A stretch of 36,642 bases of DNA from Streptomyces sp. SID10853 (GCF_010548145.1 NZ_JAAGLN010000050.1:1-36642), one strand, 5' to 3'. Counted from the stretch's first letter, positions 15,481 to 24,090 are shown. The notes: a model not told the origin generated them from the letters alone. Translations and numbers: made by a program.

Positions 15481-16248
15481 TCAGGCACCCATCATGTGCA
15501 CGCCGCCGTCGACGTGGACGATCTCGCCGGTCGTCTTCGGGAAGAAGTCCGAGAGCAGCGCCACGATGCCGCGGCCGGCCGGCTCGGGGTCGGCCATGTC
15601 CCAGGCGAGCGGGGAGCGGGTGTTCCAGACCTCAGCCAGTTCCCCGAAGCCCGGGATGGACTTCGCGGCCATCGAGCCGATGGGGCCGGCGGAGATCAGG
15701 TTGCAGCGGATGGACTGCTTGCCCAGGTCACGGGCGAGGTAGCGGGAGGTCGCCTCCAGCGCGGCCTTGGCGGGGCCCATCCAGTCGTACTGCGGCCAGG
15801 CGAACTGGGCGTCGAAGGTGAGCCCGACCACCGAGCCGCCCTCGCTCATCAGCGGCAGGCAGGCCATGGTCAGCGACTTCAGCGAGAACGCCGAGACGTG
15901 CATGGCCGTGGAGACCGACTCGAACGGGGTGTTGAGGAAGTTGCCGCCGAGCGCGTCCTGCGGCGCGAAGCCGATGGAGTGCACGACCCCGTCGAGCGAG
16001 CCCAGCTCGTCCCTGACCAGGTCCGCGAGCCGGTCGAGGTGCTCGGTGCTGGTGACGTCCAGCTCGATGACCTTGGCGGGCTTGGGCAGCTTCTTGGCGA
16101 TGCGCTCGGTGAGGGTGGGCCGCGGGAAGGCGGTCAGAATGACCTCGGCGCCCTGCTCCTGGGCCACCTTGGCGGCGTGGAAGGCGATGGAGGACTCCAT
16201 CAGCACACCCGTGATGAGGATGCGCTTGCCGTCGAGAATTCCGCTCAT
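15481..16248 (-). CDS. fabI: Enoyl-[acyl-carrier-protein] reductase, NADH-dependent, FabI/InhA type
   Basis: A 255-residue enoyl-ACP reductase, which performs the final reduction in each cycle of type II fatty acid synthesis. The nucleotide site opens with KRILITGVLMESSIAFHAAK, where the glycine-poor ITGV...SSIA pattern is typical of FabI/InhA. The active site is Tyr154 and Lys161 (YDWMGPAK, the Y-x6-K pattern), with Ser91 and Phe145 at positions known from InhA to line the NADH/isoniazid pocket. It closely resembles mycobacterial InhA in pattern. It starts only 4 nt after the fabG stop, forming a fabG-fabI operon. ATG 16248 was preferred over upstream in-frame starts because the Rossmann strand follows immediately. 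Confidence 0.95.
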   Translation of the reverse strand: MSGILDGKRILITGVLMESSIAFHAAKVAQEQGAEVILTAFPRPTLTERIAKKLPKPAKVIELDVTSTEHLDRLADLVRDELGSLDGVVHSIGFAPQDALGGNFLNTPFESVSTAMHVSAFSLKSLTMACLPLMSEGGSVVGLTFDAQFAWPQYDWMGPAKAALEATSRYLARDLGKQSIRCNLISAGPIGSMAAKSIPGFGELAEVWNTRSPLAWDMADPEPAGRGIVALLSDFFPKTTGEIVHVDGGVHMMGA

Positions 16249-16252
16249 GTGA

Positions 16253-16969
16253 TCAGTGACCCATGCCCAATCCGCCGTCAACGGGGATGACGGCTCCAGT
16301 GATGTACGACGCGTCGTCGGAGGCGAGGAACCGCACCGTCGCGGCGATCTCCTCCGGCTGCGCGTACCGGCCGAGCGGCACCTGCGAGACGATCCCCGCG
16401 CGCTGCTCGTCGGTGAGCACCTTGGTCATGTCGGTGTCGACGAAACCGGGTGCGACTACGTTGAAAGTGATGTTGCGGGAGCCGAGCTCACGGGCGAGTG
16501 AGCGCGCGAAGCCGACCAGGCCGGCCTTGGACGCGGCGTAGTTGGCCTGACCCGCGGAGCCGAGCAGGCCGACGACCGAGGAGATGAGCACGACGCGGCC
16601 CTTCTTGGCACGCAGCATCGCCCGGTTGGCCCGCTTCACGACACGGAAGGTGCCGGTGAGGTTGGTGTCGAGTACGGCGGTGAAGTCGTCCTCGGACATC
16701 CGCATCAGCAACTGGTCCCGGGTGACGCCGGCGTTGGCCACCAGCACCTCGACGGGACCGTGCTTCTCCTCGATCTCCTTGTAAGCCTGCTCCACCTGCT
16801 CGGTGTCGGTGATGTCGCACTTGACGGCCAGGAACCCCTGGTCGGCAAGGGCTGCCGGCTCACCGGAGCGGTACGTGATGGCGACCTTGTCGCCTGCGTC
16901 TGCGAAAGCGCGGGCGATGGCAAGGCCGATGCCCCGGTTTCCTCCGGTGACGAGAACCGAGCGGCTCAA
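16253..16969 (-). CDS. fabG: 3-oxoacyl-[acyl-carrier-protein] reductase FabG
   Basis: A 238-residue classical short-chain dehydrogenase that reduces 3-ketoacyl-ACP to 3-hydroxyacyl-ACP with NADPH in fatty acid elongation. The cofactor motif is TGGNRGIG (residues 8-15), ANAG is present, and the catalytic set is Asn103, Ser131, Tyr144 and Lys148 (YAASK). It is first in a two-gene unit with fabI. The reading frame starts at a TTG (16969), with AAAGGGTGA about 6 nt upstream; no ATG or GTG fits without losing the first strand. The InhA-adjacent pairing is the same as MabA-InhA in mycobacteria. Confidence 0.94.
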   Translation of the reverse strand: MSRSVLVTGGNRGIGLAIARAFADAGDKVAITYRSGEPAALADQGFLAVKCDITDTEQVEQAYKEIEEKHGPVEVLVANAGVTRDQLLMRMSEDDFTAVLDTNLTGTFRVVKRANRAMLRAKKGRVVLISSVVGLLGSAGQANYAASKAGLVGFARSLARELGSRNITFNVVAPGFVDTDMTKVLTDEQRAGIVSQVPLGRYAQPEEIAATVRFLASDDASYITGAVIPVDGGLGMGH

Positions 16970-17154
16970 CGGATCACCCTTTCGATAGCTGTGTGGTACC
17001 CACGCAAACTATCGGTCCCGAGCCACTTCGGAGGAATCGGCCTCCGACAGCGCGGCGTGACGGTCCCTGTCGGGTCCCTACAGAACGCATCTGGCAGCGG
17101 GGCACGTCCGCGCGACATGATGCGAGCGACCGGTCGTGACGACAGGAGAACTCC
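16970..17154. promoter_or_regulatory. Divergent fabG / tldD intergenic region with inverted repeats
   Basis: Inverted repeat CGATAG (16983-16988) and CTATCG (17009-17014) encloses a second short palindrome, GTGG-TAC-CCAC. Both lie directly upstream of the leftward fabG TTG start and may be a binding site or leader hairpin. No gene is seen here. Confidence 0.35.
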
Positions 17155-18678
17155 GTGCCACATTCGATCGACGCAGCCTTCACGGCTCTGCCGCTGCGCG
17201 CCCTCGCCGACGCGGCGCTCGCCAGGGCCCGCGCGCTCGGCGCCGACCACGCCGACTTCCGCTTCGAACGCGTCCGCAGCGCCACCTGGCGGCTGCGGGA
17301 CGCCAGACCGGCAGGCTCGACGGACACCACGGATCTCGGGTACGCCGTGCGGGTCGTGCACGGCGGGAGCTGGGGATTCGCCTCCGGTGTCGATCTGTCG
17401 ATGGACGCGGCGGCCCGGGTGGCGGGACAGGCGGTCGCGATGGCGAAGCTCTCCGCCAAGGTCATCGGGGCGGCCGGATCCGACGAGAAGGTGGAGCTGG
17501 CGGACGAGCCGGTGCACGCGGACCGTACCTGGATCTCCTCGTACGAGACCGACCCCTTCTCCGTACCCGCCGACGAGAAGACCGGACTGCTGGCCGACTG
17601 GTCGGCGCGGCTGCTGCGGGCGGACGGTGTCGCGCACGCGGACGCCTCACTGATGACGGTCCTGGAGAACAAGTTCTACGCGGACACCGCCGGCACCGTC
17701 ACCACCCAGCAGCGGGTCAGGCTGCATCCGCAGCTGACCGCGGTGGCGGTGGACCCGGACACCGGCGAGTTCGACTCGATGCGCACCCTCGCGCCGCCGG
17801 CCGGGCGCGGCTGGGAGTATCTGACCGGCACGGGCTGGGACTGGGACGGCGAGCTGGAGCGGATCCCGGAGCTGCTCGCCGAGAAGATGCGGGCGCCGGG
17901 CGTCGAGGCGGGGGCTTACGACCTGGTCGTGGACCCGTCGAACCTCTGGCTGACCATCCATGAGTCGATCGGGCACGCCACCGAGCTGGACCGGGCGCTG
18001 GGGTACGAGGCGGCGTACGCGGGGACCTCCTTCGCGACGTTCGACCAGCTGGGGACCTTGGCGTACGGCTCGCCCGTGATGAATGTGACGGGCGACAGGA
18101 CCGCCGAACACGGCCTTGCCACCATCGGGTTCGACGACGAGGGCGTCGAGGCGCAGTCCTGGGACCTGATCAAGGACGGCACGCTGGTCGGGTACCAGCT
18201 GGACCGCAGGATCGCGAAGCTGACGGGGCTCGGCCGGTCCAACGGGTGCGCGTACGCGGATTCGCCGGGGCATGTGCCGGTACAGCGGATGGCCAACGTG
18301 TCGCTGCAGCCGGATCCGGGCGGGCTCTCGACGGAGGATCTGATCGGGGGCGTCGAGCGCGGGATCTATGTGGTGGGCGACCGGTCGTGGTCGATCGACA
18401 TGCAGCGCTACAACTTCCAGTTCACCGGGCAGCGGTTCTACCGGATCGAGAACGGCCGTCTGGCCGGTCAGCTGCGGGACGTCGCCTACCAGGCGACCAC
18501 CACGGACTTCTGGGGCTCGATGGAGAAGGTGGGCGGCCCGCAGACATATGTGCTGGGCGGCGCCTTCAACTGCGGCAAGGCCCAGCCGGGCCAGGTCGCG
18601 TCTGTCTCGCACGGCTGCCCGTCCGCCCTCTTCCGGGGCGTGAACATCCTCAACACCACGCAGGAGGCCGGGCGATGA
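17155..18678 (+). CDS. tldD: TldD family metalloprotease
   Basis: A 507-residue TldD-type subunit. TldD pairs with TldE/PmbA to degrade unfolded or leader peptides through a narrow channel and matures some RiPPs and the CcdA antitoxin in E. coli. The zinc motif HExxxH is intact (His269, Glu270, His274 in TIHESIGHATE). The third-ligand region FNCGKAQPGQ is present near the C-terminus. The GTG start has AGGAGA 5 nt upstream. The gene ends inside the first copy of a 30-bp direct repeat whose ATGA would normally couple it to pmbA, but here pmbA starts 95 nt later from the second copy. Confidence 0.93.
   Translation: MPHSIDAAFTALPLRALADAALARARALGADHADFRFERVRSATWRLRDARPAGSTDTTDLGYAVRVVHGGSWGFASGVDLSMDAAARVAGQAVAMAKLSAKVIGAAGSDEKVELADEPVHADRTWISSYETDPFSVPADEKTGLLADWSARLLRADGVAHADASLMTVLENKFYADTAGTVTTQQRVRLHPQLTAVAVDPDTGEFDSMRTLAPPAGRGWEYLTGTGWDWDGELERIPELLAEKMRAPGVEAGAYDLVVDPSNLWLTIHESIGHATELDRALGYEAAYAGTSFATFDQLGTLAYGSPVMNVTGDRTAEHGLATIGFDDEGVEAQSWDLIKDGTLVGYQLDRRIAKLTGLGRSNGCAYADSPGHVPVQRMANVSLQPDPGGLSTEDLIGGVERGIYVVGDRSWSIDMQRYNFQFTGQRFYRIENGRLAGQLRDVAYQATTTDFWGSMEKVGGPQTYVLGGAFNCGKAQPGQVASVSHGCPSALFRGVNILNTTQEAGR
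18649..18678 (+). repeat. 30-bp direct repeat, copy 1 (end of tldD)
   Basis: Perfectly identical to 18744-18773. It encodes the last TldD residues LNTTQEAGR and ends with ATGA, where an ATG overlaps the TGA stop. Confidence 0.9.
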
Positions 18679-18773
18679 ATCCCGCATGTGCAGGCACCAC
18701 CCCGGGCCGGGGGTCCGGGGGTCGCCCCCCGGGCAAGCACAGTCTCAACACCACGCAGGAGGCCGGGCGATGA
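18675..18773 (+). CDS. 32-codon bridging reading frame between tldD and pmbA
   Basis: This frame starts at the ATG overlapping the tldD stop and ends at the TGA overlapping the pmbA ATG, in the second repeat copy, so it has ATGA junctions at both ends. Its product begins MNPACAGTTPGRGSGG and ends with the same LNTTQEAGR as TldD. It looks like a by-product of the duplication rather than a functional protein. It does, however, keep ribosomes moving from tldD to pmbA by successive re-initiation. Confidence 0.35.
   Translation: MNPACAGTTPGRGSGGRPPGKHSLNTTQEAGR
18715..18732. repeat. Hairpin insert between the duplicated sequences
   Basis: CCGGGGG / CCCCCGG with a 4-nt loop, within a CCCGGG-rich segment (18700-18733), similar to the hairpin at 2591-2609. 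It is probably a dispersed streptomycete GC repeat. Confidence 0.55.
18744..18773 (+). repeat. 30-bp direct repeat, copy 2 (provides pmbA start)
   Basis: Identical copy of 18649-18678, with a period of 95 bp. It supplies the ribosome site (CAGGAGG) and the ATG of pmbA. Confidence 0.9.
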
Positions 18774-20179
18774 GCCCATCGAACCGCACCAGCAGGCCGC
18801 ACGAGATCGTCGAGCGGGCCCTCGCCCTGTCGACCGCGGACGGCTGCGCCGTCATCGCCGACGAGCATTCGAGCGCCAATCTGCGCTGGGCCGGGAACGC
18901 GCTGACGACCAACGGTGTGACCCGCGGCCGGACCCTGACCGTCATCGCCACGGTCGACGGCAAGGACGGCACCGCGTCCGGTGTCGTCTCACGCTCGGCG
19001 GTGACCGCGGCCGATCTCGAACCGCTGGTCCGGGCCGCCGAGGCGGCGGCCAGGGACGGTGCGCCGGCCGAGGACGCCCGGCCGCTGGTCAGCGGGGTGC
19101 CCGAGTCCGCTGGCTTCACCGAGGCGCCGGCCGAGACGACGCCCGCGGTCTTCGACGCCTTCGCCCCGGCGCTGGGCGAGTCCTTCGCCCGTGCGCGGTC
19201 CGGCGGGCGGGAGCTGTACGGCTTCGCCAGCCACGAGATGACCTCCAGCTACCTCGGTACGTCCACCGGTCTGCGGCTGCGCCACGACCAGCCGAACGGC
19301 ACGCTCGAACTGAACGCCAAGTCCCCCGACCGGTCACACTCGGCCTGGGCCGGCCGGGCCACACGTGACTTCACCGATGGCGACCCGGCCGCGCTGGACG
19401 CCGAGCTGGCGCAGCGGCTGCGCTGGGCCGAGCGCAGGATCGCGCTGCCCGCCGGGCGGTACGAGACGCTGCTGCCGCCGACCGCGGTGGCCGATCTGCT
19501 GATCTACCAGCTCTGGTCGTCGGCCGCGCGGGACGCCGCCGAGGGCCGTACGGTCTTCTCCCGGCCCGGCGGCGGGACCCGGCTCGGCGATCTGCTCTCC
19601 CCGCTGCCGCTGACCCTGCGCAGCGACCCGGCCGAGCCCGGTCTCGAATCGGCGCCCTTCGTCCTCGCTCACGCCTCGGGGGACGACTCGTCGGTCTTCG
19701 ACAACGGGCTTCCGCTCTCCCGTACGGACTGGGTGCGCGAGGGCCGGCTGGAGCGGCTGGTCACCACCCGGCACAGCGCGGAGCTGACGGGCCTCCCGGT
19801 GGCGCCCGCCATCAGCAATCTGATCCTGGAGGGCGGCGGGGACCGCTCCCTGGAGGAGATGGTGGCGGCGTCGGGTCACGACGGGCCCGCCCTGCTGCTG
19901 ACCTGCCTCTGGTACATCAGGGAGGTCGACCCGGCCACCCTGCTGCTGACCGGGCTGACCAGGGACGGCGTCTACCTCGTGGAGAACGGCGAGGTCACAG
20001 GCGAGGTGAACAACTTCCGCTTCAACGAGTCGCCGGTCGATCTGCTCTCCCGGGCCACCGAGGCCGGGCGTACGGAGCGGACGCTGCCGCGCGAGTGGGG
20101 CGACTGGTTCACCCGGGCCGCGATGCCCGCCCTGCGCATCCCGGATTTCAATATGAGTTCCGTCAGCCAGGGCGTATAA
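18770..20179 (+). CDS. pmbA: TldE/PmbA family subunit
   Basis: A 469-residue PmbA/TldE-type protein, the non-catalytic partner that closes the TldD protease chamber. It shares the TldD/PmbA fold: the N-terminal segment ending LRWAGNALTTNGVTRG, the conserved LPAGRYETLLPPTAVADLL, and the C-terminal RDGVYLVENGEVTGEVNNFRF. It lacks the HExxxH motif, as expected for TldE. ATG 18770 overlaps the TGA of the small bridging frame. CAGGAGG lies 8 nt upstream and is supplied by the second copy of the 30-bp repeat. Confidence 0.92.
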   Translation: MSPSNRTSRPHEIVERALALSTADGCAVIADEHSSANLRWAGNALTTNGVTRGRTLTVIATVDGKDGTASGVVSRSAVTAADLEPLVRAAEAAARDGAPAEDARPLVSGVPESAGFTEAPAETTPAVFDAFAPALGESFARARSGGRELYGFASHEMTSSYLGTSTGLRLRHDQPNGTLELNAKSPDRSHSAWAGRATRDFTDGDPAALDAELAQRLRWAERRIALPAGRYETLLPPTAVADLLIYQLWSSAARDAAEGRTVFSRPGGGTRLGDLLSPLPLTLRSDPAEPGLESAPFVLAHASGDDSSVFDNGLPLSRTDWVREGRLERLVTTRHSAELTGLPVAPAISNLILEGGGDRSLEEMVAASGHDGPALLLTCLWYIREVDPATLLLTGLTRDGVYLVENGEVTGEVNNFRFNESPVDLLSRATEAGRTERTLPREWGDWFTRAAMPALRIPDFNMSSVSQGV

Positions 20180-20224
20180 CCTCTGGGACGTACTTCCAGC
20201 CACACCGAAGGAGACGCGAGACCC

Positions 20225-21493
20225 GTGACGGACATCGTCGACGAGCTGAAGTGGCGGGGGCTCTTCGCCCTCTCCACTGACGAGGACGCATTGCGCAAGG
20301 CGCTCGCGGACGGTCCCGTCACGTTCTATTGCGGCTTCGACCCGACGGCGGCGAGCCTGCACGTGGGCCACCTCGTGCAGGTCCTCACCGTGCGCAGGCT
20401 CCAGCAGGCCGGGCACCGGCCGCTGGCGCTGGTGGGCGGGGCCACCGGCCAGATCGGCGACCCGCGGCCGACCGCCGAGCGGACGCTGAACGACCCGGCG
20501 ACCGTCGCCGACTGGGTGGGCAGGCTGCGCTCCCAGATCGAGCCGTTCCTGTCCTTCGAGGGTGAGAACGCGGCGGTCATGGTCAACAACCTGGACTGGA
20601 CCGCGGGCCTGTCCGCGATCGAGTTCCTGCGGGACATCGGCAAGCACTTCCGGGTGAACAAGATGCTCACCAAGGAGTCGGTCGCCCGCCGTCTGGAGTC
20701 CGAACAGGGCATCAGCTACACGGAGTTCAGCTACCAGCTGCTCCAGGGCATGGACTTCCTCGAGCTGTACCGGCGGTACGGCTGCACGCTCCAGCAGGGC
20801 GGCAGCGACCAGTGGGGCAACCTCACGGCGGGGATCGACCTGATCCACCGCCTGGAGCCGGACGCGTCCGTGCACGCGCTGGGCACCCCGCTGATGGTGA
20901 AGGCGGACGGCAGCAAGTTCGGCAAGTCGGAGGGCGGCGCCGTCTGGCTCGACGCGGAGATGACCACGCCGTACGCGTTCTACCAGTTCTGGCTGAACGT
21001 GGACGACCGTGACGTCTCCACGTACAACCGCATCCTGAGCTTCAAGAGCCGCGCTGAGCTGGAGGAGCTGGAGCAGCTGACCGAGGAGCGGCCGCAGGCG
21101 CGGGCCGCCCAGCGCTCACTGGCCGAGGAGCTGACGACGCTGGTGCACGGCGCGAACCAGTGCGCGGCGGTCGTCGCCGCTTCCAGGGCGCTGTTCGGGC
21201 AGGGCGAGCTGACGGAGCTGGACGAGGCGACGCTGAGCGCCGCGCTCTCCGAACTGCCGCACACCAAGGTCGACGGGTTCGTACCGGTCGTGGAGCTGCT
21301 CGCCGACACGGGTCTGGTGCCGAGCAGGTCGGCGGCGCGCCGCGCCGTCAAGGAGGGCGGGGCCTACGTGAACAACACGAAGGTCGCGGGCGAGGACGCG
21401 GTGCCCGCGGCCGGGGATCTGCTGCACGGGCGCTGGCTCGTGCTGCGCCGCGGCAAGAAGAACCTGGCGGCGGTCGAGGTCACGGGCGTCTGA
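20225..21493 (+). CDS. tyrS: Tyrosyl-tRNA synthetase
   Basis: A 422-residue class I synthetase that charges tRNA-Tyr. The catalytic core has [16 protein letters not shown], with the HIGH-type motif His46-Val-Gly-His49, and a KMSKS-type loop KFGKS (in [12 protein letters not shown]). QGGSDQWGN is the tyrosine-binding region. A C-terminal S4-like RNA-binding domain includes [17 protein letters not shown]. The GTG start has AAGGAGA about 10 nt upstream. It lies 45 bp after pmbA. No T-box leader is seen. A strong hairpin follows. Confidence 0.96.
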   Translation: MTDIVDELKWRGLFALSTDEDALRKALADGPVTFYCGFDPTAASLHVGHLVQVLTVRRLQQAGHRPLALVGGATGQIGDPRPTAERTLNDPATVADWVGRLRSQIEPFLSFEGENAAVMVNNLDWTAGLSAIEFLRDIGKHFRVNKMLTKESVARRLESEQGISYTEFSYQLLQGMDFLELYRRYGCTLQQGGSDQWGNLTAGIDLIHRLEPDASVHALGTPLMVKADGSKFGKSEGGAVWLDAEMTTPYAFYQFWLNVDDRDVSTYNRILSFKSRAELEELEQLTEERPQARAAQRSLAEELTTLVHGANQCAAVVAASRALFGQGELTELDEATLSAALSELPHTKVDGFVPVVELLADTGLVPSRSAARRAVKEGGAYVNNTKVAGEDAVPAAGDLLHGRWLVLRRGKKNLAAVEVTGV

Positions 21494-21510
21494 CACCGGG
21501 GATACACGCG

Positions 21511-21544
21511 TGCGGGGCGGCCGTGCCGAACCGGCCGCCCCGCA
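21511..21544. terminator. Bidirectional terminator between tyrS and the GlsB-type gene
   Basis: A 13-bp perfect stem, TGCGGGGCGGCCG / CGGCCGCCCCGCA, encloses an 8-nt loop between two convergent genes. Confidence 0.85.
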
Positions 21545-21559
21545 GGCACACACGTGGTG

Positions 21560-21835
21560 TCAGGTGGTGCGGCTCCGGCCCCGGATCGCGTTCCAGAGCT
21601 TGTCGCCGACGCCGACGACGATGACGGCGCCGATCAGCTGGAGCAGATGCCTGATCCAGTCGATACCGCGGGTGTCGTTGACCCCCAGGCCGGTGGCCGC
21701 CCAGTTGCCCAGCACACTGCCCAGGATGCCGAAGATCACGGTCAGCCACAGCGGGATCTGCTGCTTGCCCGGGATGATCGCCTTGGCGATCAGACCGAGC
21801 ACCAGCCCCACGATGATGGCCCACAACCAATTCAT
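21560..21835 (-). CDS. GlsB/YeaQ/YmgE family stress response membrane protein
   Basis: A 91-residue protein of the transglycosylase-associated (YeaQ/GlsB) family. It has three predicted helices: WLWAIIVGLVLGLIAKAIIPG, with the conserved GLIA(K)xIIPGKQ motif, then WLTVIFGILGSVLGNWAATGLG, and a third, LLQLIGAVIVVGVGDKLW. Family members are linked to envelope stress, but the molecular role is unknown. AGGAGG lies 5 nt before the ATG. It is transcribed alone. Confidence 0.9.
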   Translation of the reverse strand: MNWLWAIIVGLVLGLIAKAIIPGKQQIPLWLTVIFGILGSVLGNWAATGLGVNDTRGIDWIRHLLQLIGAVIVVGVGDKLWNAIRGRSRTT

Positions 21836-22047
21836 GTCGCCTCCTGATGCGGCTGCTTCTGCGCGTGGGCCTCAGTCTCGGCCCATCCTCCATACGGCGC
21901 ATGTCGGACAGCGCCATCTGCGCCGGGGCGGGTCCCGGTACGGGCGGTACGGGCGCGCCCCGCTCTTATCGGCGGCGGGGCGTCGGCGTAACGTGGTGCC
22001 GTCCGGTCCGGGGAGAGTCCGGCGCGGGAATCGGGTGGTGGAGCGTG

Positions 22048-22422
22048 ATGCGGAAGCAGAGCAGTGGTGAGGTCTTCCGGATCACGGGCGCCCGGACGGG
22101 GCTCGCCGATGACGTGCGCGGCCGGCAGCGCCGGTACATCATCTCGATGACGGTGCGCACGGTCGCGGTCATCCTGACCGCGGCTCTCTGGAATGTGGCG
22201 CGGCCGGTGGCGATCGGCGCCCTGATCCTGGGCGCCTTCCTTCCGTACGTCGCCGTGGTGATCGCGAACGCGGGCCGGGAGAACACTCCGGGGCTGCCCA
22301 CCACCTTCGTTCCCGCTCCGTACCGGCCGCCGCTGGAGCCGTCGTCCGTGGTGACGGGGACGGAGTCCGCGGACGAGTCGACCGCCACGGAGCGTGAGCA
22401 CCGGGGACCCGAACAGGGCTGA
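22048..22422 (+). CDS. DUF3099 domain-containing membrane protein
   Basis: A 124-residue actinobacterial protein. The cytoplasmic start MRKQSSGEVFRITGAR is followed by the DUF3099 core at about 15-75, with two hydrophobic helices (YIISMTVRTVAVILTAALW and AIGALILGAFLPYVAVVIANAG) and a polar, Glu-rich tail. The function is unknown. ATG 22048 has GGTGGAG about 5 nt upstream, and a GTG directly before it is in frame. The 6C RNA lies about 100 bases after its stop. Confidence 0.85.
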   Translation: MRKQSSGEVFRITGARTGLADDVRGRQRRYIISMTVRTVAVILTAALWNVARPVAIGALILGAFLPYVAVVIANAGRENTPGLPTTFVPAPYRPPLEPSSVVTGTESADESTATEREHRGPEQG

Positions 22423-22513
22423 CCCGAGGCCGAATCCCTACGGGGACCAAAGCTCAAGAAAAGCTCAGATCAATCATGAAGTTCCAGTGCCGCACCCGCA
22501 TGGGCCCGTGACA

Positions 22514-22519
22514 TACTTT
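22514..22519 (+). promoter_or_regulatory. -10 box candidate of the 6C RNA
   Basis: TACTTT (TANNNT pattern) sits 6-7 nt before the first stem of the RNA. No convincing -35 was found. Confidence 0.45.
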
Positions 22520-22525
22520 GCAGGC

Positions 22526-22600
22526 GCTCCGCATCCCCCGTCGGAGCGACGGACCGACGCCGGGCAGCTCCCCCCGTGGCTGCTCGGCGTCGCCTTTTCC
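22526..22600 (+). ncRNA. 6C small RNA
   Basis: Two consecutive hairpins have C-rich loops. The first stem, GCTCCG / CGGAGC, carries a loop containing CCCCC (22526-22547). The second is a 14-bp stem (22555-22568 with 22579-22592, one G-U pair) whose loop contains CCCCCC, followed by CCTTTTCC as an intrinsic terminator. This is the defining architecture of the actinobacterial 6C RNA (Rfam family 6C). Relatives in mycobacteria and corynebacteria act as trans-acting regulators through the exposed C-rich loops, pairing with G-rich mRNA segments. It stands alone between DUF3099 and the next gene. Confidence 0.85.
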
Positions 22601-22661
22601 CGCGCCTCTTCCGGGCTCTCCCCCGGTCCTTGACTGCGGTGCGTTGGCCTAGGGTTGAGGT

Positions 22662-22967
22662 GTGAACTCCCCTGATACGACCGGTTCAGGACCGGTGCCG
22701 CCCGCCCCGGTCTGCTCGGCCAAGGGCTGCCGGGCCGACGCCGTCTGGGTGCTGGCCTGGAACAACCCGAAACTGCACACCCCGGAGCGTCGCAAGACCT
22801 GGCTGGCCTGCGCGGACCACCGGGAGCATCTGTCGCAGTTCCTGGGGGTGCGCGGTTTCCTCAAGGATGTGGTGGCCCTGGCCGACTGGGAACAGGGCGA
22901 CCACACCGACGGAACTCGACATGTCGGAGGTCGGGATGGCGGCCCCGGGAACGGCGGGGCGCGGTAG
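22662..22967 (+). CDS. Hypothetical small Cys/His protein
   Basis: A 101-residue protein of unknown function. The central part, starting VCSAKGCRADAVWVLAWNNP and ending WLACADHREHLSQFL, has Cys18, Cys23, Cys50 and nearby His residues in a CADH arrangement. This suggests a small zinc-binding fold. The C-terminus is Gly/Arg-rich and probably disordered. The GTG start has TAGGGT ending 6 nt upstream and no proper ribosome site, so a leaderless mRNA is likely. It is convergent with moaA, with only 5 bp between the stops. Confidence 0.75.
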   Translation: MNSPDTTGSGPVPPAPVCSAKGCRADAVWVLAWNNPKLHTPERRKTWLACADHREHLSQFLGVRGFLKDVVALADWEQGDHTDGTRHVGGRDGGPGNGGAR

Positions 22968-22972
22968 GCCCG

Positions 22973-23962
22973 TCAGCCGCCGATCGCCGACATGGGGCGG
23001 TCGGGCTGGAGGAACGACGGGTCGTCCAGACCCGATCCGGCCTTCTTTCCCCACATCGCCAGCTTCCAGCGCCGGGCGATCTCCTCGTCCGGCTCGCCCG
23101 ACCGGAGCGCGGCCCGCAGGTCCGACTCCTCGCGGGCGAAGAGACAGGTGCGCACCTGCCCGTCAGCGGTGAGCCGGGTGCGGTCGCAGGCGGCGCAGAA
23201 CGGGCGGGTGACCGAGGCGATGACGCCGACCCGGTGCGGTCCGCCGTCCACCACCCAGCGCTCGGCGGGCGCCGAACCGCGCTCCTCGCTGCCCTCCTCG
23301 GTCAGCGTGAAGCGGGTGCGCAGCGAGGCGAGGATGTCACTTGCCGTGATCATGCCGTCGCGCTGCCAGCCGTGCTGGGCGTCGAGCGGCATCTGCTCGA
23401 TGAAGCGCAGCTCGTACCCGTGCTCCACGGCCCAGGCGAGCAGGTCGGGTGCCTCGTCGTCGTTGAGCCCGGGCATCAGCACGGTGTTGACCTTGACCGG
23501 GGTGAGCCCGGCGGCGGCTGCGGCCGCCATGCCGTCCAGCACATCGTGGTGCCGGTCCCGGCGGGTGAGCGTCTTGAAGACGTCGGGGCGCAGGGTGTCG
23601 AGCGAGACATTGACCCGGTCGAGGCCGGCGGCGGCCAGGGCCTGAGCGGTGCGCTTGAGGCCGATGCCATTGGTCGTGAGGGACATCCGGGGCCGCGGCT
23701 CCAGGGCGGCGACCCGCTCGACGATGCCGACCAGGCCGGGCCGCAGCAGCGGTTCGCCGCCGGTGAAGCGGACCTCGGTGATGCCGAGGTCGGTGACGGC
23801 GATGCGGATCAGGCGGACGATCTCGTCGTCCGTGAGCAGATCCGGCTTGCCGAGCCACTGCAGGCCCTCTTCCGGCATGCAGTACGTGCAGCGCAGATTG
23901 CAGCGGTCGGTGAGTGACACCCGCAGGTCAGTGGCCACTCGGCCAAAAGTGTCGATAAGCAC
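22973..23962 (-). CDS. moaA: GTP 3',8-cyclase MoaA (molybdopterin biosynthesis)
   Basis: A 329-residue radical-SAM enzyme converting GTP to 3',8-cyclo-GTP, the first step of molybdenum cofactor synthesis. The N-terminal [4Fe-4S] motif is Cys21, Cys25, Cys28 (RCNLRCTYC). The second cluster lies in FCAACDRTRLTADGQVRTC, and the C-terminus ends in the conserved GG. GTG 23962 gives the standard length; longer in-frame starts would add a nonconserved leader. Its product is needed by molybdenum enzymes such as the hydroxylase subunit at 9928-12183, although moaA is a core gene and not part of that block. Confidence 0.95.
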   Translation of the reverse strand: MLIDTFGRVATDLRVSLTDRCNLRCTYCMPEEGLQWLGKPDLLTDDEIVRLIRIAVTDLGITEVRFTGGEPLLRPGLVGIVERVAALEPRPRMSLTTNGIGLKRTAQALAAAGLDRVNVSLDTLRPDVFKTLTRRDRHHDVLDGMAAAAAAGLTPVKVNTVLMPGLNDDEAPDLLAWAVEHGYELRFIEQMPLDAQHGWQRDGMITASDILASLRTRFTLTEEGSEERGSAPAERWVVDGGPHRVGVIASVTRPFCAACDRTRLTADGQVRTCLFAREESDLRAALRSGEPDEEIARRWKLAMWGKKAGSGLDDPSFLQPDRPMSAIGG

Positions 23963-24056
23963 GGTGGGCCCCCTCCCCGATAACGGAAACGCGTACGCAA
24001 CCGAGCGTACGCGACACCTGTGACAGTGGCAGGGGCCGATTACCACGAGGTGGGAA

Positions 24057-24090
24057 GGGGCCCGGTCGTAGGGATCTACGACCGGGCCCC
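24057..24090 (-). terminator. Strong terminator after the actP operon
   Basis: A perfect 15-bp stem with a GGAT loop lies 61 bases after the stop of the symporter gene and before the next leftward gene, moaA. Confidence 0.85.

Noticed and set aside
22469..22640. Short protein-coding gene in the gap after DUF3099
   Set aside because: The frame starting at 22394 overlaps the DUF3099 tail and runs through the 6C RNA hairpins. Its structure is explained by the RNA.
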